Of a DNA stretch of 61,058 nt, positions 47,902-56,568 are shown one piece after another (position 1 is the first letter of the stretch; each line of letters opens with the position of its first letter). Position numbers and translations under genes: made by a program. Origin of the DNA: Candidatus Sumerlaeota bacterium (GTDB lineage: Bacteria; Sumerlaeota; Sumerlaeia; JAFGJS01); contig JAFGJS010000134.1 of assembly GCA_016928995.1 (NCBI GenBank), positions 1-61,058 on the forward strand, given 5' to 3'. The notes below the pieces were generated by a model. The model did not search any database, was not told the DNA's origin, and saw only the letters and a list, made by a program, of their open reading frames with translations.

Positions 47902-50007
47902 TTACATCGCGCTGGCCATGATCGGGGCCAACACCAGCGAAATCACAGCCATCAGCTTGATCAGAATATTGATCGACGGGCCGACGGTGTCTTTGAGCGG
48001 ATCGCCGACAGTGTCGCCGATAACAGCGGCTTTATGGCAGGCAGATCCTTTGCCCTGCACTACGCCATCGTCGTCCGTGACCTTGCCTTCCTCGATGTAT
48101 TTCTTGGCGTTGTCCATGGCGCCGCCGGAATTGGCGCATTGCAAGCCGAGCATCACGCCTGAAACCAGCGATCCCACGAGCACGCCAGAGAGCAATTTAT
48201 GGCTCGCATCTTCAAAACCCAGCAAGAAGGGGATGACGCCGAAAACAACAGGAACCAAAATGGCCATCAGGCCGGGAAGCAGCATGCCTTGAATGGCGTA
48301 CTTGGTGGAGATGTCCACGCATGTGGCGTATTCCGGTTTGCCGGTCCCTTCCATGATTCCCGGAATTTCTCGAATCTGGCGGCGCACCTCGGCGATCATG
48401 CGGAAGGCGCAGTTGCTGACAGCCTTGAACAGCATCGAGGAGAAGAAGTACGGCAGCATGGCGCCAATCAGCAGACCAGCGATCACGTAAGCGTCTTGCA
48501 GCTCGGCGGTCCGGATATGAGCCGTTTGCATGAAGGCGGAAAGCAGCGCCATGGCCGCGAAGGCGGCTGAGCCAATCGCGAAGCCCTTGCCGATCGCCGC
48601 TGTGGTGTTGCCCACGGAGTCCAGGTTGTCGGTGATCTTGCGGATCCCAGGCTCAAGATGAGCCATTTCGGCGATGCCGCCCGCGTTGTCCGCGATCGGT
48701 CCGTAAGAATCGACTGTGACGATGATTCCCGTGGTGGCCAGCATGCCCAGCGCGGCGATGGCCACGCCGTAGAAGCCCGCCGTGCCGAAGGCGACCAGAA
48801 CGGCGATGGCCAGCACGATCACCGGGATGCCGGTTGATTTCATGCCGATCGCGATGCCGTCGGTGACGGTGATCGCCGGGCCGTATTGGCTGTTTTGGGC
48901 CATATTTTTAACCGGATTGTACTTGCTGGAGGTGTAATACTCGCTCATGAAGCCGACGAGGATGCCGGAGACGATGCCGGCGAGCGAGGCCCAAAGCGGA
49001 CCCCATTTGCCGAACTGATAAACGCCGGCCGCGTCAACGTTGCCGTACGGCGTGCCCACGGCGCCGATAACCAGGATCGAGCCGATGAAGGTGATTCCCG
49101 CGGCGGCGTAAGTGCCGATCATCAGCGATTTCTGCGCGTCGGTTTTGCCGATGGCCTTGACCACAAACACGCCGATGATGGAGGCGATGATGCCGATGGC
49201 GGCGATCCACAGCGGAATCTGGATCAGCGACATCCGCACGGCGTCGCCGTTTCCAGAAAGCGTGCCGACGGTGTAGGCGATGGCCATGGCGGCGATGATC
49301 GACTCAACATAGGATTCCAGCAAGTCGGCGCCGAGGCCCGCGACGTCGCCGACGTTGTCGCCGACGTTGTCCGCGATGGTGGCGGGGTTGCGCGGATCGT
49401 CTTCCGGGATGCCGGCTTCAACCTTGCCCACCAAGTCGGCGCCCATGTCGGCGCCCTTGGTGAAGATGCCGCCGCCGGAGCGTCCAAACAGCGCCACGAG
49501 CGATGCGCCCATGGCGTAGCCGTTGATGATGGCGATGTTGTCCGTGAGCATGCAGATAATGCAAAGTCCCAGGATCGAAATCCCGACGACGCTCATGCCC
49601 ATCACGGCGCCGCCGGAAACGGCGATGCTCAGAGCTTCCTGCAAGCCGCCGCTCACGGCGCCCTGCGTGGTGCGGGCATTGCAGCGAGTGGCGATCCACA
49701 TGCCCGTGAAACCGGCCAGCGCCGAAGCGACCGCTCCGGCAACGAAGGCGAGGGCTGTGGCGCGCGGCAGATTGATCTTCTCGCCGCCGAAAATCAGGAT
49801 GAGCGCGGCGATGACAATGACGAAAATCGAGACGTAAGTGTACTCGCGTTTGAGGAACGCAGCGGCGCCTTCCTGCACGTAGCCGGAAATGTCGCGCATA
49901 GTCTTGTTGCCCGGGCTTTTCTTCATCACATCATTGATGAGGTAAAGCACAAAGCCGATCGCAAACATGCTGGCCAGGGCAGGCGCAGTCAGTGTTAGTG
50001 GATCCAT
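47902..50007 (-). CDS. hppA: Membrane-bound pyrophosphatase, K+-dependent type
   Basis: The 701-residue, roughly 16-helix ion pump is driven by pyrophosphate hydrolysis. Acidic substrate-site motifs are visible (GGIFTKGADMGADLVGK; DNVGDNVGD). The cation-selectivity region reads GNTTAAIGKG: alanine at the position where K+-independent enzymes have lysine indicates K+ dependence. Such enzymes pump H+, Na+ or both; the sequence alone does not decide between them. AGGA precedes the start. It has its own terminator. It salvages energy from PPi released by biosynthesis and tRNA charging. Confidence 0.96.
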   Translation of the reverse strand: MDPLTLTAPALASMFAIGFVLYLINDVMKKSPGNKTMRDISGYVQEGAAAFLKREYTYVSIFVIVIAALILIFGGEKINLPRATALAFVAGAVASALAGFTGMWIATRCNARTTQGAVSGGLQEALSIAVSGGAVMGMSVVGISILGLCIICMLTDNIAIINGYAMGASLVALFGRSGGGIFTKGADMGADLVGKVEAGIPEDDPRNPATIADNVGDNVGDVAGLGADLLESYVESIIAAMAIAYTVGTLSGNGDAVRMSLIQIPLWIAAIGIIASIIGVFVVKAIGKTDAQKSLMIGTYAAAGITFIGSILVIGAVGTPYGNVDAAGVYQFGKWGPLWASLAGIVSGILVGFMSEYYTSSKYNPVKNMAQNSQYGPAITVTDGIAIGMKSTGIPVIVLAIAVLVAFGTAGFYGVAIAALGMLATTGIIVTVDSYGPIADNAGGIAEMAHLEPGIRKITDNLDSVGNTTAAIGKGFAIGSAAFAAMALLSAFMQTAHIRTAELQDAYVIAGLLIGAMLPYFFSSMLFKAVSNCAFRMIAEVRRQIREIPGIMEGTGKPEYATCVDISTKYAIQGMLLPGLMAILVPVVFGVIPFLLGFEDASHKLLSGVLVGSLVSGVMLGLQCANSGGAMDNAKKYIEEGKVTDDDGVVQGKGSACHKAAVIGDTVGDPLKDTVGPSINILIKLMAVISLVLAPIMASAM

Positions 50008-50162
50008 CTTCTATCCTTTCCTTCTTTGAGATTTTGGAAATCTATCGTTTTTTTTCTAAATACGAATTCGATCTTGCAGTTTTTCGCCAAGGACAGGTGA
50101 AATTTTGTTTATATTAGCGATAAGTTTTGTTGTTGGGCTTTGCTCCTTCACGGGTTTTTCGC

Positions 50163-50194
50163 CCAAACGGCCTCATTAAGCGAGCGCCGTTTGG
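50163..50194. terminator. Hairpin between pth and hppA
   Basis: CCAAACGGC (50163-50171) pairs perfectly with GCCGTTTGG (50186-50194). It lies after the pth stop on the minus strand. The downstream U-run is poor on the minus strand, so termination is plausible rather than certain. Confidence 0.5.
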
Positions 50195-50227
50195 CAAAGT
50201 CCAGTTAAAAAAGATGTTTTTTTGCGG

Positions 50228-50821
50228 TTAATCCTTGGAATCGCGCGCATTTTGATTGAAAGCGTTCATCGCCGCCTGAAAGTCCGCCTCAACGGCTTTT
50301 TCCACGGCTTGAACCGCTCGATCCACTGCGTCGACCAATTCGATTCGCTCATTGGGGGGCAGTTTTGCGAGCACATAGTCCGCAGTATCGGCTACTGGTC
50401 CAGTGGGCCTTACGCCAATACGGATGCGTTTGATTTCGCGTGCGCCGAATGTGTTGATGATCGAAAGCATCCCCTTATGACCGCCGTGGCTGCCGCTTTC
50501 CCGCAGACGCAGGCTTCCCAGCGGCAGGTCGATGTCATCGTAGACCACGATCAGACCATCAAGAGGGATATTCTGGCGCTTCATAAAAGGAGCGATGGCC
50601 GTGCCGCTTAGATTCATATAAGTCGTGGGCTGCATCAGATGGATCGGACTTCCATTGAGCGAGCAGCAACCGGTCAACGCCAGCACTTGCCGGGAGGGCG
50701 TCAATGGCGCGTTCCAGCGTTGAGCCAGCTTGCTAACAACGTCGAAACCCACGTTGTGCGGAGTGCCTTCGTAGCGTTTTCCTGGATTGCCGAGTCCGGC
50801 GATGAGCCATTTTTTTATCAT
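50228..50821 (-). CDS. pth: Peptidyl-tRNA hydrolase
   Basis: Releases tRNA from prematurely dropped peptidyl-tRNA. The 197-residue protein has the family N-terminus WLIAGLGNPGKRYEGTPHNVGF (with the catalytic histidine), the active-site aspartate in VVYDDIDLPLG, and SHGGHKGMLSII. The start is the ATG at 50821, where the family begins; an open frame to 51001 adds 60 unconserved residues. Followed by hppA on the same strand after about 220 bases. Confidence 0.95.
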   Translation of the reverse strand: MIKKWLIAGLGNPGKRYEGTPHNVGFDVVSKLAQRWNAPLTPSRQVLALTGCCSLNGSPIHLMQPTTYMNLSGTAIAPFMKRQNIPLDGLIVVYDDIDLPLGSLRLRESGSHGGHKGMLSIINTFGAREIKRIRIGVRPTGPVADTADYVLAKLPPNERIELVDAVDRAVQAVEKAVEADFQAAMNAFNQNARDSKD

Positions 50822-51030
50822 GCGAACGATTCGCCTGGGAATTTGCGAGTGAATTGCATCATCGAGTTCGTTTTCATAGGCTGGCCCAGGAAGGGCGTCA
50901 AGAGCTTTTCGGATGGAGCCGGCGCTGTTTTTTTTCCGCAGAAACAAGGAAAAACACTTGCGATTCACTAAATGCTTGTATTTCTTGATTTCCTGCATCA
51001 ATCATAGTACATAGTCAGGTGTAACACAGC

Positions 51031-51040
51031 TTGTATACAA
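51031..51040. promoter_or_regulatory. Perfect 10-bp palindrome TTGTATACAA
   Basis: Lies in the 300-base gap between divergent pth and ptsH, 81 bases before the HPr start. It is a plausible operator half-site pair, but no regulator is identified and a palindrome this short can occur by chance. Confidence 0.3.
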
Positions 51041-51120
51041 CCTGAGACACATGCTGGATTCTGCTGGCAAAACTGAACTTGCCGGCAGGGACAATCGCAC
51101 AACATGGAACGTCGTCAATA

Positions 51121-51408
51121 ATGGCAACAGCAACCGGAAAGATTCAGATTGAATACGAGGAAGGGCTGCATGCCCGTCCGGCCGCGGCATTTGCGCATTT
51201 AGCGTCGTCGTATAACCATTGCGACGTCAAAGTGACCTGCAACGAAGATACCGTGAACGGCAAAAGCATCATGAGCCTCTTAACTCTGGGCGCCGGATGC
51301 GGCAGCGAATTGATCATCGAGGCGAATGGCGAAAAAGCGCAGGAGCTTGTTGATGCTTTGATCGACCTTGTGCGGCGCCGGTTTGATATCTCAACGAACG
51401 GAACATAA
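51121..51408 (+). CDS. ptsH: Phosphocarrier protein HPr
   Basis: The 95-residue HPr carries the enzyme-I-phosphorylated histidine H17 in EEGLHARPAAAF and a regulatory serine S49 in VNGKSIMSLLTLGA, the site used by HPr kinase where present. It passes phosphate from PEP via enzyme I. The ATG at 51121 fits the usual HPr start; an ATG at 51079 would add 14 residues. It is followed by ptsI after 46 bases. No EIIA, EIIB or EIIC gene is in the window. Confidence 0.94.
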   Translation: MATATGKIQIEYEEGLHARPAAAFAHLASSYNHCDVKVTCNEDTVNGKSIMSLLTLGAGCGSELIIEANGEKAQELVDALIDLVRRRFDISTNGT

Positions 51409-51454
51409 GAGCCGGAGCGGAACGACGCCCGGCGCGCGTTTATGATGGGGAATT

Positions 51455-53278
51455 ATGCGTAAGAAAAGACAGATTACGCTTCAGGGCATCCCGGTTTCTC
51501 CCGGAATCGTGATCGGCCGCGCATTTGTGCTGGATGACTTCCTGCATAGCACAATTGATCCCGTGCAGATCAATCCGGAGAATGTGGAGCGGGAAACCGC
51601 GCGTTTCCGCGATGCCGTTGAAAAGGCGCGGGATAAGATCCGCTCCTTCCGCAATCGCGTGTTGCATGAAGTCGGCAACGCCGAAGCCAAGATCTTCGAC
51701 AGCCATCTGAGCATTCTCGCCGATCCTGAAATCATCGGCAAGACCATCGACGACATCCGTGAAAAGCAGATGAACGCGGAATATATCTTTCGCTCCAATG
51801 TGCAGCGAATCGGCGACAAGCTACGGCAAATCCCTGACGCATATATTCGGGAACGCTGCTCGGATATCGATGACGTGGCACGGCGCGTGATTAATAACTT
51901 GATGGAAACCGAGGACGATCCGCTGGCGAACCTGCAGGAGCCGGTGATTGTCGTGGCGCATGACATCGCTCCGTCGGATACGGCGAACATGACTCCGCAG
52001 AACGTGATCGGCTTTGCCACGGATAGAGGCGGTCCGACGTCGCACACGGCGATCATGGCGAACGCCATCGAGATTCCGGCAGTGGTCGGCTGTGAAAATC
52101 TGGTCTCCAAGGTCAGCACCGGCGATCAGATCATTGTGGACGGCATCAAGGGCATCGTGACGATTCAACCGAGCCGCAAGACGCTGTCCGAGGCGCAACA
52201 CGCGATTTACGCCTATCAGGCTTTCATCTCGGGGCTCTCGAAACATGAGGAACTGCCGGCGGAAACAATGGATGGATATGAAGTCGGGCTGGCCGCGAAC
52301 ATCGAGTTGCCGGAAGAAGTGAAGAACATCCGCTCGCACGGCATAGACAGCATCGGCTTGTTCCGCACGGAATTTTTGTATCTGAACCGCCCCGATTCGC
52401 TGCCGAGCGAGGATGAACAGTTCGAAGTCTATCGTAGCGCGGCAGCGGCGGTTCAACCTCATCCCGTGATCATCCGCACGCTTGATCTGGGCGGCGATAA
52501 GTTCGTTTCAACCATGCCGATGGCGCACGAGATTAATCCATATCTTGGCATGCGCGCGATCCGGCTGTGTCTGCAATATCCCGAACTGTTCAAACAGCAA
52601 TTGCGCGCGATGCTGCGCGCCAGCATGTTCGGCAAGATCCGCATCTTGTTCCCCATGATCTGCAGTCTGGACGAAGTGCGCTGGGCCAAGCAGATTTACG
52701 AGGAATGCCGCGCTGAACTGCGCAAACACAAAATCGCGTTTAAGCGCAAAATCGATATCGGAATCATGATCGAAACCCCGGCTGCCGCGGTGGTCGCCGA
52801 TCAGCTGGCCGAGGAAGTCGATTTCTTTTCTATCGGCACGAACGATCTGATTCAATACACGCTGGCCGTGGATCGCGGCAATGAGCGCGTGGCGCATCTG
52901 TATGATCCTTTTCATCCGGCGGTGCTGCGCCTGATTCATAATGTCATCCGCGCCGCGCAACGCGCCGGCATTTGGGTTGCGGTTTGCGGAGAGGCGGCCG
53001 GCGATCCGCTGATGGCCGCGTTGCTTGTCGGTCTGGGAGTCGATGAACTCAGCATGAGCCCGATACACGCCCCGATCATCAAGGAAGTGATCCGGCATAT
53101 GCGTCTGTCCGACATTCATGAACTGGCCGGTGAAGCGCTGCATATGAAGACCGGGAAGGCGATCCGCAATTACCTGTTCAAGGAACTGCGTGGCATGTTG
53201 CCGCATAGCGAATGGTTTATTCACGACGTGGACGCATGGCATGCCAATGAAATGAGGAAGGAAACGACAGAAGCATGA
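51455..53278 (+). CDS. ptsI: PEP-protein phosphotransferase, enzyme I
   Basis: Autophosphorylates from PEP and passes phosphate to HPr. The 607-residue protein is full length. It starts LQGIPVSPGIVIGRAFVL, has the phospho-histidine H197 in GGPTSHTAIMA, the PEP-binding barrel (GLFRTEFLYL; LGGDKF; IGIMIETPAA) and the C-terminal cysteine region AVCGEAAGDP. It overlaps the following lipoprotein gene by ATGA. It continues the ptsH operon. Confidence 0.96.
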   Translation: MRKKRQITLQGIPVSPGIVIGRAFVLDDFLHSTIDPVQINPENVERETARFRDAVEKARDKIRSFRNRVLHEVGNAEAKIFDSHLSILADPEIIGKTIDDIREKQMNAEYIFRSNVQRIGDKLRQIPDAYIRERCSDIDDVARRVINNLMETEDDPLANLQEPVIVVAHDIAPSDTANMTPQNVIGFATDRGGPTSHTAIMANAIEIPAVVGCENLVSKVSTGDQIIVDGIKGIVTIQPSRKTLSEAQHAIYAYQAFISGLSKHEELPAETMDGYEVGLAANIELPEEVKNIRSHGIDSIGLFRTEFLYLNRPDSLPSEDEQFEVYRSAAAAVQPHPVIIRTLDLGGDKFVSTMPMAHEINPYLGMRAIRLCLQYPELFKQQLRAMLRASMFGKIRILFPMICSLDEVRWAKQIYEECRAELRKHKIAFKRKIDIGIMIETPAAAVVADQLAEEVDFFSIGTNDLIQYTLAVDRGNERVAHLYDPFHPAVLRLIHNVIRAAQRAGIWVAVCGEAAGDPLMAALLVGLGVDELSMSPIHAPIIKEVIRHMRLSDIHELAGEALHMKTGKAIRNYLFKELRGMLPHSEWFIHDVDAWHANEMRKETTEA

Positions 53279-53886
53279 GCCGAAACGAGTGGATGCCGCT
53301 AATCAGAATCTGGGCCGTCATGACGGCGCTCGTCGCGATGGCGGGACTGACCGGATGCGCGCGCCCTGGGCGCGCGCTCTTGACCCATAAAGAATATCCG
53401 AGCAAATCAAAAAGCGCTCCGATTGACGTGTATATCGGACGTTATCCCGGCGAACGGATCCCGCTGGCCGTGGTGAACAGCGTCAGCCTGCCGGAGAAAG
53501 ATACGATCGCCAAGGCGAACATGGTGGAAAACCTGCGTAAACAGGCGCGCAAACTGGGCGGCGACGCGGTGGAGGATATTCGCTTGCTGCCACGCGAGGT
53601 GCGCAGTTACGTCACGGATGAAAACACGCCTTTCCGTTCGTGGCGGCAAGGGACGTCCTACACCTATTTGCTGCGCGGCACGGTGATCCGCTACGACGGC
53701 GAGATCGTCGATGTCGATCAGCCGCGCGACTACTTCCGGTTCAAGCCGCCGAAAAATCCGAACGAGCGCGAATCCGCGCAACTCGATTGGACCGCAAGCA
53801 TACCCGAGGAACCGGCGGATGCTCCGGAGAGCGATGCAAAGCAGACAGAAGTTCCAAACGAGCGCAGCATGGAAGACGCAAACTGA
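53275..53886 (+). CDS. Lipoprotein of unknown function
   Basis: The 203-residue protein has a lipobox (AMAGLTGC) after a hydrophobic signal, then a small alpha/beta domain (PIDVYIGRYPGERIPLAVVNSV; NLRKQARKLGGDAVEDIRLL, which recalls YbjQ/heavy-metal-binding-like 'LRxxAxxLGGDAV' motifs) and a charged tail. It is translationally coupled to enzyme I, an unusual arrangement. Role unknown. Confidence 0.75.
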   Translation: MSRNEWMPLIRIWAVMTALVAMAGLTGCARPGRALLTHKEYPSKSKSAPIDVYIGRYPGERIPLAVVNSVSLPEKDTIAKANMVENLRKQARKLGGDAVEDIRLLPREVRSYVTDENTPFRSWRQGTSYTYLLRGTVIRYDGEIVDVDQPRDYFRFKPPKNPNERESAQLDWTASIPEEPADAPESDAKQTEVPNERSMEDAN

Positions 53887-53941
53887 ATCCTATCATCTCG
53901 CCGCATCGCCCGGCGGACACGGCGATAATGAGAGTTCTCCT

Positions 53942-55036
53942 ATGGCCAAGCGAAAAACGATTATTGAAAGCAGCCGCGAGCGGATCGATGCAATCGACCG
54001 GCAACTTGTCAAACTGTTGAACGAACGCGCGGAGAATGCGCGCATCATCGGCGAGCAAAAAGCGAATAAAGGGCTGGAGTTCTACGATCCCGGCCGCCAG
54101 CGCCGCGTGCTGCAGAAAGTCATCAACTCCAACAAAGGGCTGTTTCCCGCTCCGGGGCTGAAGGCCGTTTTCACCGAGATCATGTCGAGCTGCCTGGCGC
54201 TGGAAAACCGCATCCGAGTGGGCTATCTCGGCGCGGAAGCCACATTCACCCATCAGGCGGCGATCTGCGAGTTTGGCCGGGGAGCGGAGTATATCTCGAT
54301 GCCGGACATCCCGTCGCTGTTCCAGGCGATCGGGAAAAACCAGACCGACTATAGCGTGGTGCCGATTGAAAACAGCACCGGCGGCGTGGTGCACCGCACA
54401 CTGGACATGTTCCTGGATTACGACGTGTGCATCTGCAACGAAATCATGCTGCCGATCAGTATGAGCCTGCTGGCGAACTGCGCCAAGAGCAAGATCAAGC
54501 GCATCTACAGCCATCCGCAAAGCTTTCTGCAATGCCAGACGTGGCTCAGCCGCAACCTGCCGCAGGTGCAGTGCATCGAAGTGGCTTCGACCGTGGAAGG
54601 CATCAAGATGGCCGCGAAGGAGAAGGACGCGGCGGCGATCGGCAGCGAATTGGCCTCCCGTTGTTACGGCATCAAATTGCTTTATCGCGATATCGAGGAC
54701 ACCAAAGACAACACGACGCGCTTCTGGGTTCTGTCGCATCGCATCGCGGAACCGAGCGGCAACGACAAAACCTCGCTGATGTTTTCCGTCAAGGATCGGC
54801 CCGGCGCGCTGCATCAAATTTTGCAACCAGTGTCGCGCCGGCACATCAGCCTGACCAAGATCGAATCGCGTCCCACCAAACGCAAAGCATGGGAGTATGT
54901 CTTCTTTTGCGATCTGCTGGGACACATCACGGACACAAAAGTGCAGAACGCCATCAAGCAAATGGAGCCGCAGTGCATTTACCTCAAGGTGCTGGGCTCC
55001 TACCCCTGCGAAGTGAACCTGGCGCGAAAAAAATGA
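53942..55036 (+). CDS. pheA: Bifunctional chorismate mutase / prephenate dehydratase (P-protein)
   Basis: The 364-residue enzyme has an AroQ chorismate mutase at about 8-90 (RERIDAIDRQLVKLLNERAENA), prephenate dehydratase at about 95-270 (VGYLGAEATFTHQAA; VVPIENSTGG; the catalytic TRF in NTTRFWV) and an ACT domain with the phenylalanine-binding ESRP motif. Together they make phenylpyruvate from chorismate, feedback-inhibited by Phe. The ATG at 53942 fits the family; an open frame from 53711 lies inside the lipoprotein gene. Confidence 0.95.
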   Translation: MAKRKTIIESSRERIDAIDRQLVKLLNERAENARIIGEQKANKGLEFYDPGRQRRVLQKVINSNKGLFPAPGLKAVFTEIMSSCLALENRIRVGYLGAEATFTHQAAICEFGRGAEYISMPDIPSLFQAIGKNQTDYSVVPIENSTGGVVHRTLDMFLDYDVCICNEIMLPISMSLLANCAKSKIKRIYSHPQSFLQCQTWLSRNLPQVQCIEVASTVEGIKMAAKEKDAAAIGSELASRCYGIKLLYRDIEDTKDNTTRFWVLSHRIAEPSGNDKTSLMFSVKDRPGALHQILQPVSRRHISLTKIESRPTKRKAWEYVFFCDLLGHITDTKVQNAIKQMEPQCIYLKVLGSYPCEVNLARKK

Positions 55037-55114
55037 CGCTCGACTGAGCGCTTTGCGATTTGTCGATGACGCTGTCTGCTCCGCCACTTCAGCGAAAGTG
55101 AATTTCGTTCGCAT

Positions 55115-55909
55115 ATGATCCGTAAACTATGTGAAGAGGATCGTGACATCCTCACGCGGTTCTTGCGGATTGAAACCGAAATGAATTTATTCATGCTCGG
55201 CGACATGGAGAACTTCGGCTTCGAACATGAGTGCGTCGAGTTCCGGGGGGATTTCAATGGCGCGAACAACATCCGCGCGGCGCTCTTGCGTTTCTTTGAG
55301 GATTTTCTCTTTTACGCTCGCGGCGATTTCGATTTATCGGGCGTTCTCGAGGTGATGCGCCAGGCGAATCCCCGGCGGCTTGCGGGCAAGGCCGGCCTGA
55401 TCGACGTTTTCGCGCAACATCTGGATTACGATCAACGGCAGGAATTGACGATTACCGCGATGGAGGGCGAGCCGCGCATCGGCAATCCGGCTTTGATAGA
55501 GCGAGCCTGCCTCGCGGCGCGTAGCGATTTGCCGCAAATTCACGAGCTATACAGCCAGATCGAAGAATTTAAACATACGCCGTCGCTGGAGCAAATGGAG
55601 CAACGCTTCGACACGAACGCAATCCGCAAGATTTTCAAAATTGAAGAAAACGGACGGATTGTCTCCGTGGCCCAATCCACGGCGGAATGCGCCTATGGCG
55701 CGATGATTGTCGGCGTTGCGACATTGCCCGAATGGCGCAAGCGAGGCTATGCCACGGCGTGCATGGCGGCGTTGTGCCGCGCATTGCACGACGAAGGCAA
55801 GCGAGCCTGCTTGTTTTACGATAATCCATCAGCCGGCCGAATCTATCACGGTCTGGGCTTCCGCGAATTCGGCAGGTGGTTGCTCTTGAGCAGAACGGAA
55901 TCCCAATGA
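55115..55909 (+). CDS. GNAT-family N-acetyltransferase
   Basis: The 264-residue protein has an N-terminal GNAT-like half (about 1-125) and a C-terminal canonical GNAT domain (about 128-264). The acetyl-CoA loop is VATLPEWRKRGYATACMAAL and the C-terminal strand is DNPSAGRIYHGLGFREFGRW. The tandem layout is seen in uncharacterised acetyltransferases acting on small molecules. It follows pheA by 78 bases and may be co-transcribed; substrate unknown. Confidence 0.85.
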   Translation: MIRKLCEEDRDILTRFLRIETEMNLFMLGDMENFGFEHECVEFRGDFNGANNIRAALLRFFEDFLFYARGDFDLSGVLEVMRQANPRRLAGKAGLIDVFAQHLDYDQRQELTITAMEGEPRIGNPALIERACLAARSDLPQIHELYSQIEEFKHTPSLEQMEQRFDTNAIRKIFKIEENGRIVSVAQSTAECAYGAMIVGVATLPEWRKRGYATACMAALCRALHDEGKRACLFYDNPSAGRIYHGLGFREFGRWLLLSRTESQ

Positions 55910-55957
55910 GCGTTTGGCGCGACGGTACGATGCGTTAATAAAACTCTTAGCTGTCGT

Positions 55958-56356
55958 TCAGCGATAATCGTTGTTGGAGTTCTTGAGGATCCGGCCGATC
56001 AACGGGATTTCAAAGTCGGCTTTGCCGCCGAGCACCTTGATTGCCGCCAGCAGGCAGGCCAGGCAGTAGATCACAAATGCGCCGATCAGGGCGTAATAGT
56101 TGCCCGCACTGAGCCATTCTGCAAGTCGTGGATCGACCATGCGCAGCACGCGCACAACGAGCAGGAAGATCGAGAAGAGCACAAAGACCATCAGCATCAG
56201 GAAATGCAACGAAAGAGCCTGGTGGGCGTGATACACCACCTTGCGGTTGGTGTCGCGGTAGGCCATCCAGATCATGAACGCGGCCAGCACACCCCACAGC
56301 GGCACGATGGCGAAGAGATACGCCAGCACAGCCATTTCGCGGTCCTTGAGCTTCAT
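55958..56356 (-). CDS. Small membrane protein, DUF4870/Tic20-like
   Basis: The 132-residue protein has three to four transmembrane helices (MAVLAYLFAIVPLWGVLAAFMIW; HFLMLMVFVLFSIFLLVVRVL; YALIGAFVIYCLACLLAAI). The pattern YRDTNRKVVYHAHQALSLHFL matches the H-x-x-Q-A region of DUF4870 proteins. Function unknown. The ATG at 56356 has GGAG very close; an open frame upstream to 56524 lacks conservation. Confidence 0.75.
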   Translation of the reverse strand: MKLKDREMAVLAYLFAIVPLWGVLAAFMIWMAYRDTNRKVVYHAHQALSLHFLMLMVFVLFSIFLLVVRVLRMVDPRLAEWLSAGNYYALIGAFVIYCLACLLAAIKVLGGKADFEIPLIGRILKNSNNDYR

Positions 56357-56468
56357 GGCTCCAGCATGCGCGTCGCCGCGCCGGATGTCAATTGCATCTT
56401 TAGTTGACCGCCGCCCTACTCTTATTGAAAATCGACGCCTGAGTTCTAATATATACGGTGGAAATGTG

Positions 56469-56490
56469 GCACAGCCGCCTCCGGCTGTGC
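56469..56490. repeat. GC-rich palindrome (GCACAGCCG type), possible dispersed repeat
   Basis: GCACAGCCG (56469-56477) and CGGCTGTGC (56482-56490) form a perfect 9-bp stem with loop CCTC between divergent genes. It resembles extragenic palindromes dispersed in related genomes and does not look like a terminator. Confidence 0.55.
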
Positions 56491-56568
56491 GTCCAGGCGG
56501 CATTGATTCACAGCCTGTATTCACGGATATGATGTCAGTGCTATTTCAGCGCCCGGTGAGAACGAACC

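Noticed and set aside
48886-49998. 370-residue plus-strand ORF over hppA
   Set aside because: Antisense shadow; composition (Asp/Gly/His repeats) is that of a reversed hppA.
53741-55114. 457-residue minus-strand ORF over pheA
   Set aside because: Antisense shadow of a recognised bifunctional enzyme.
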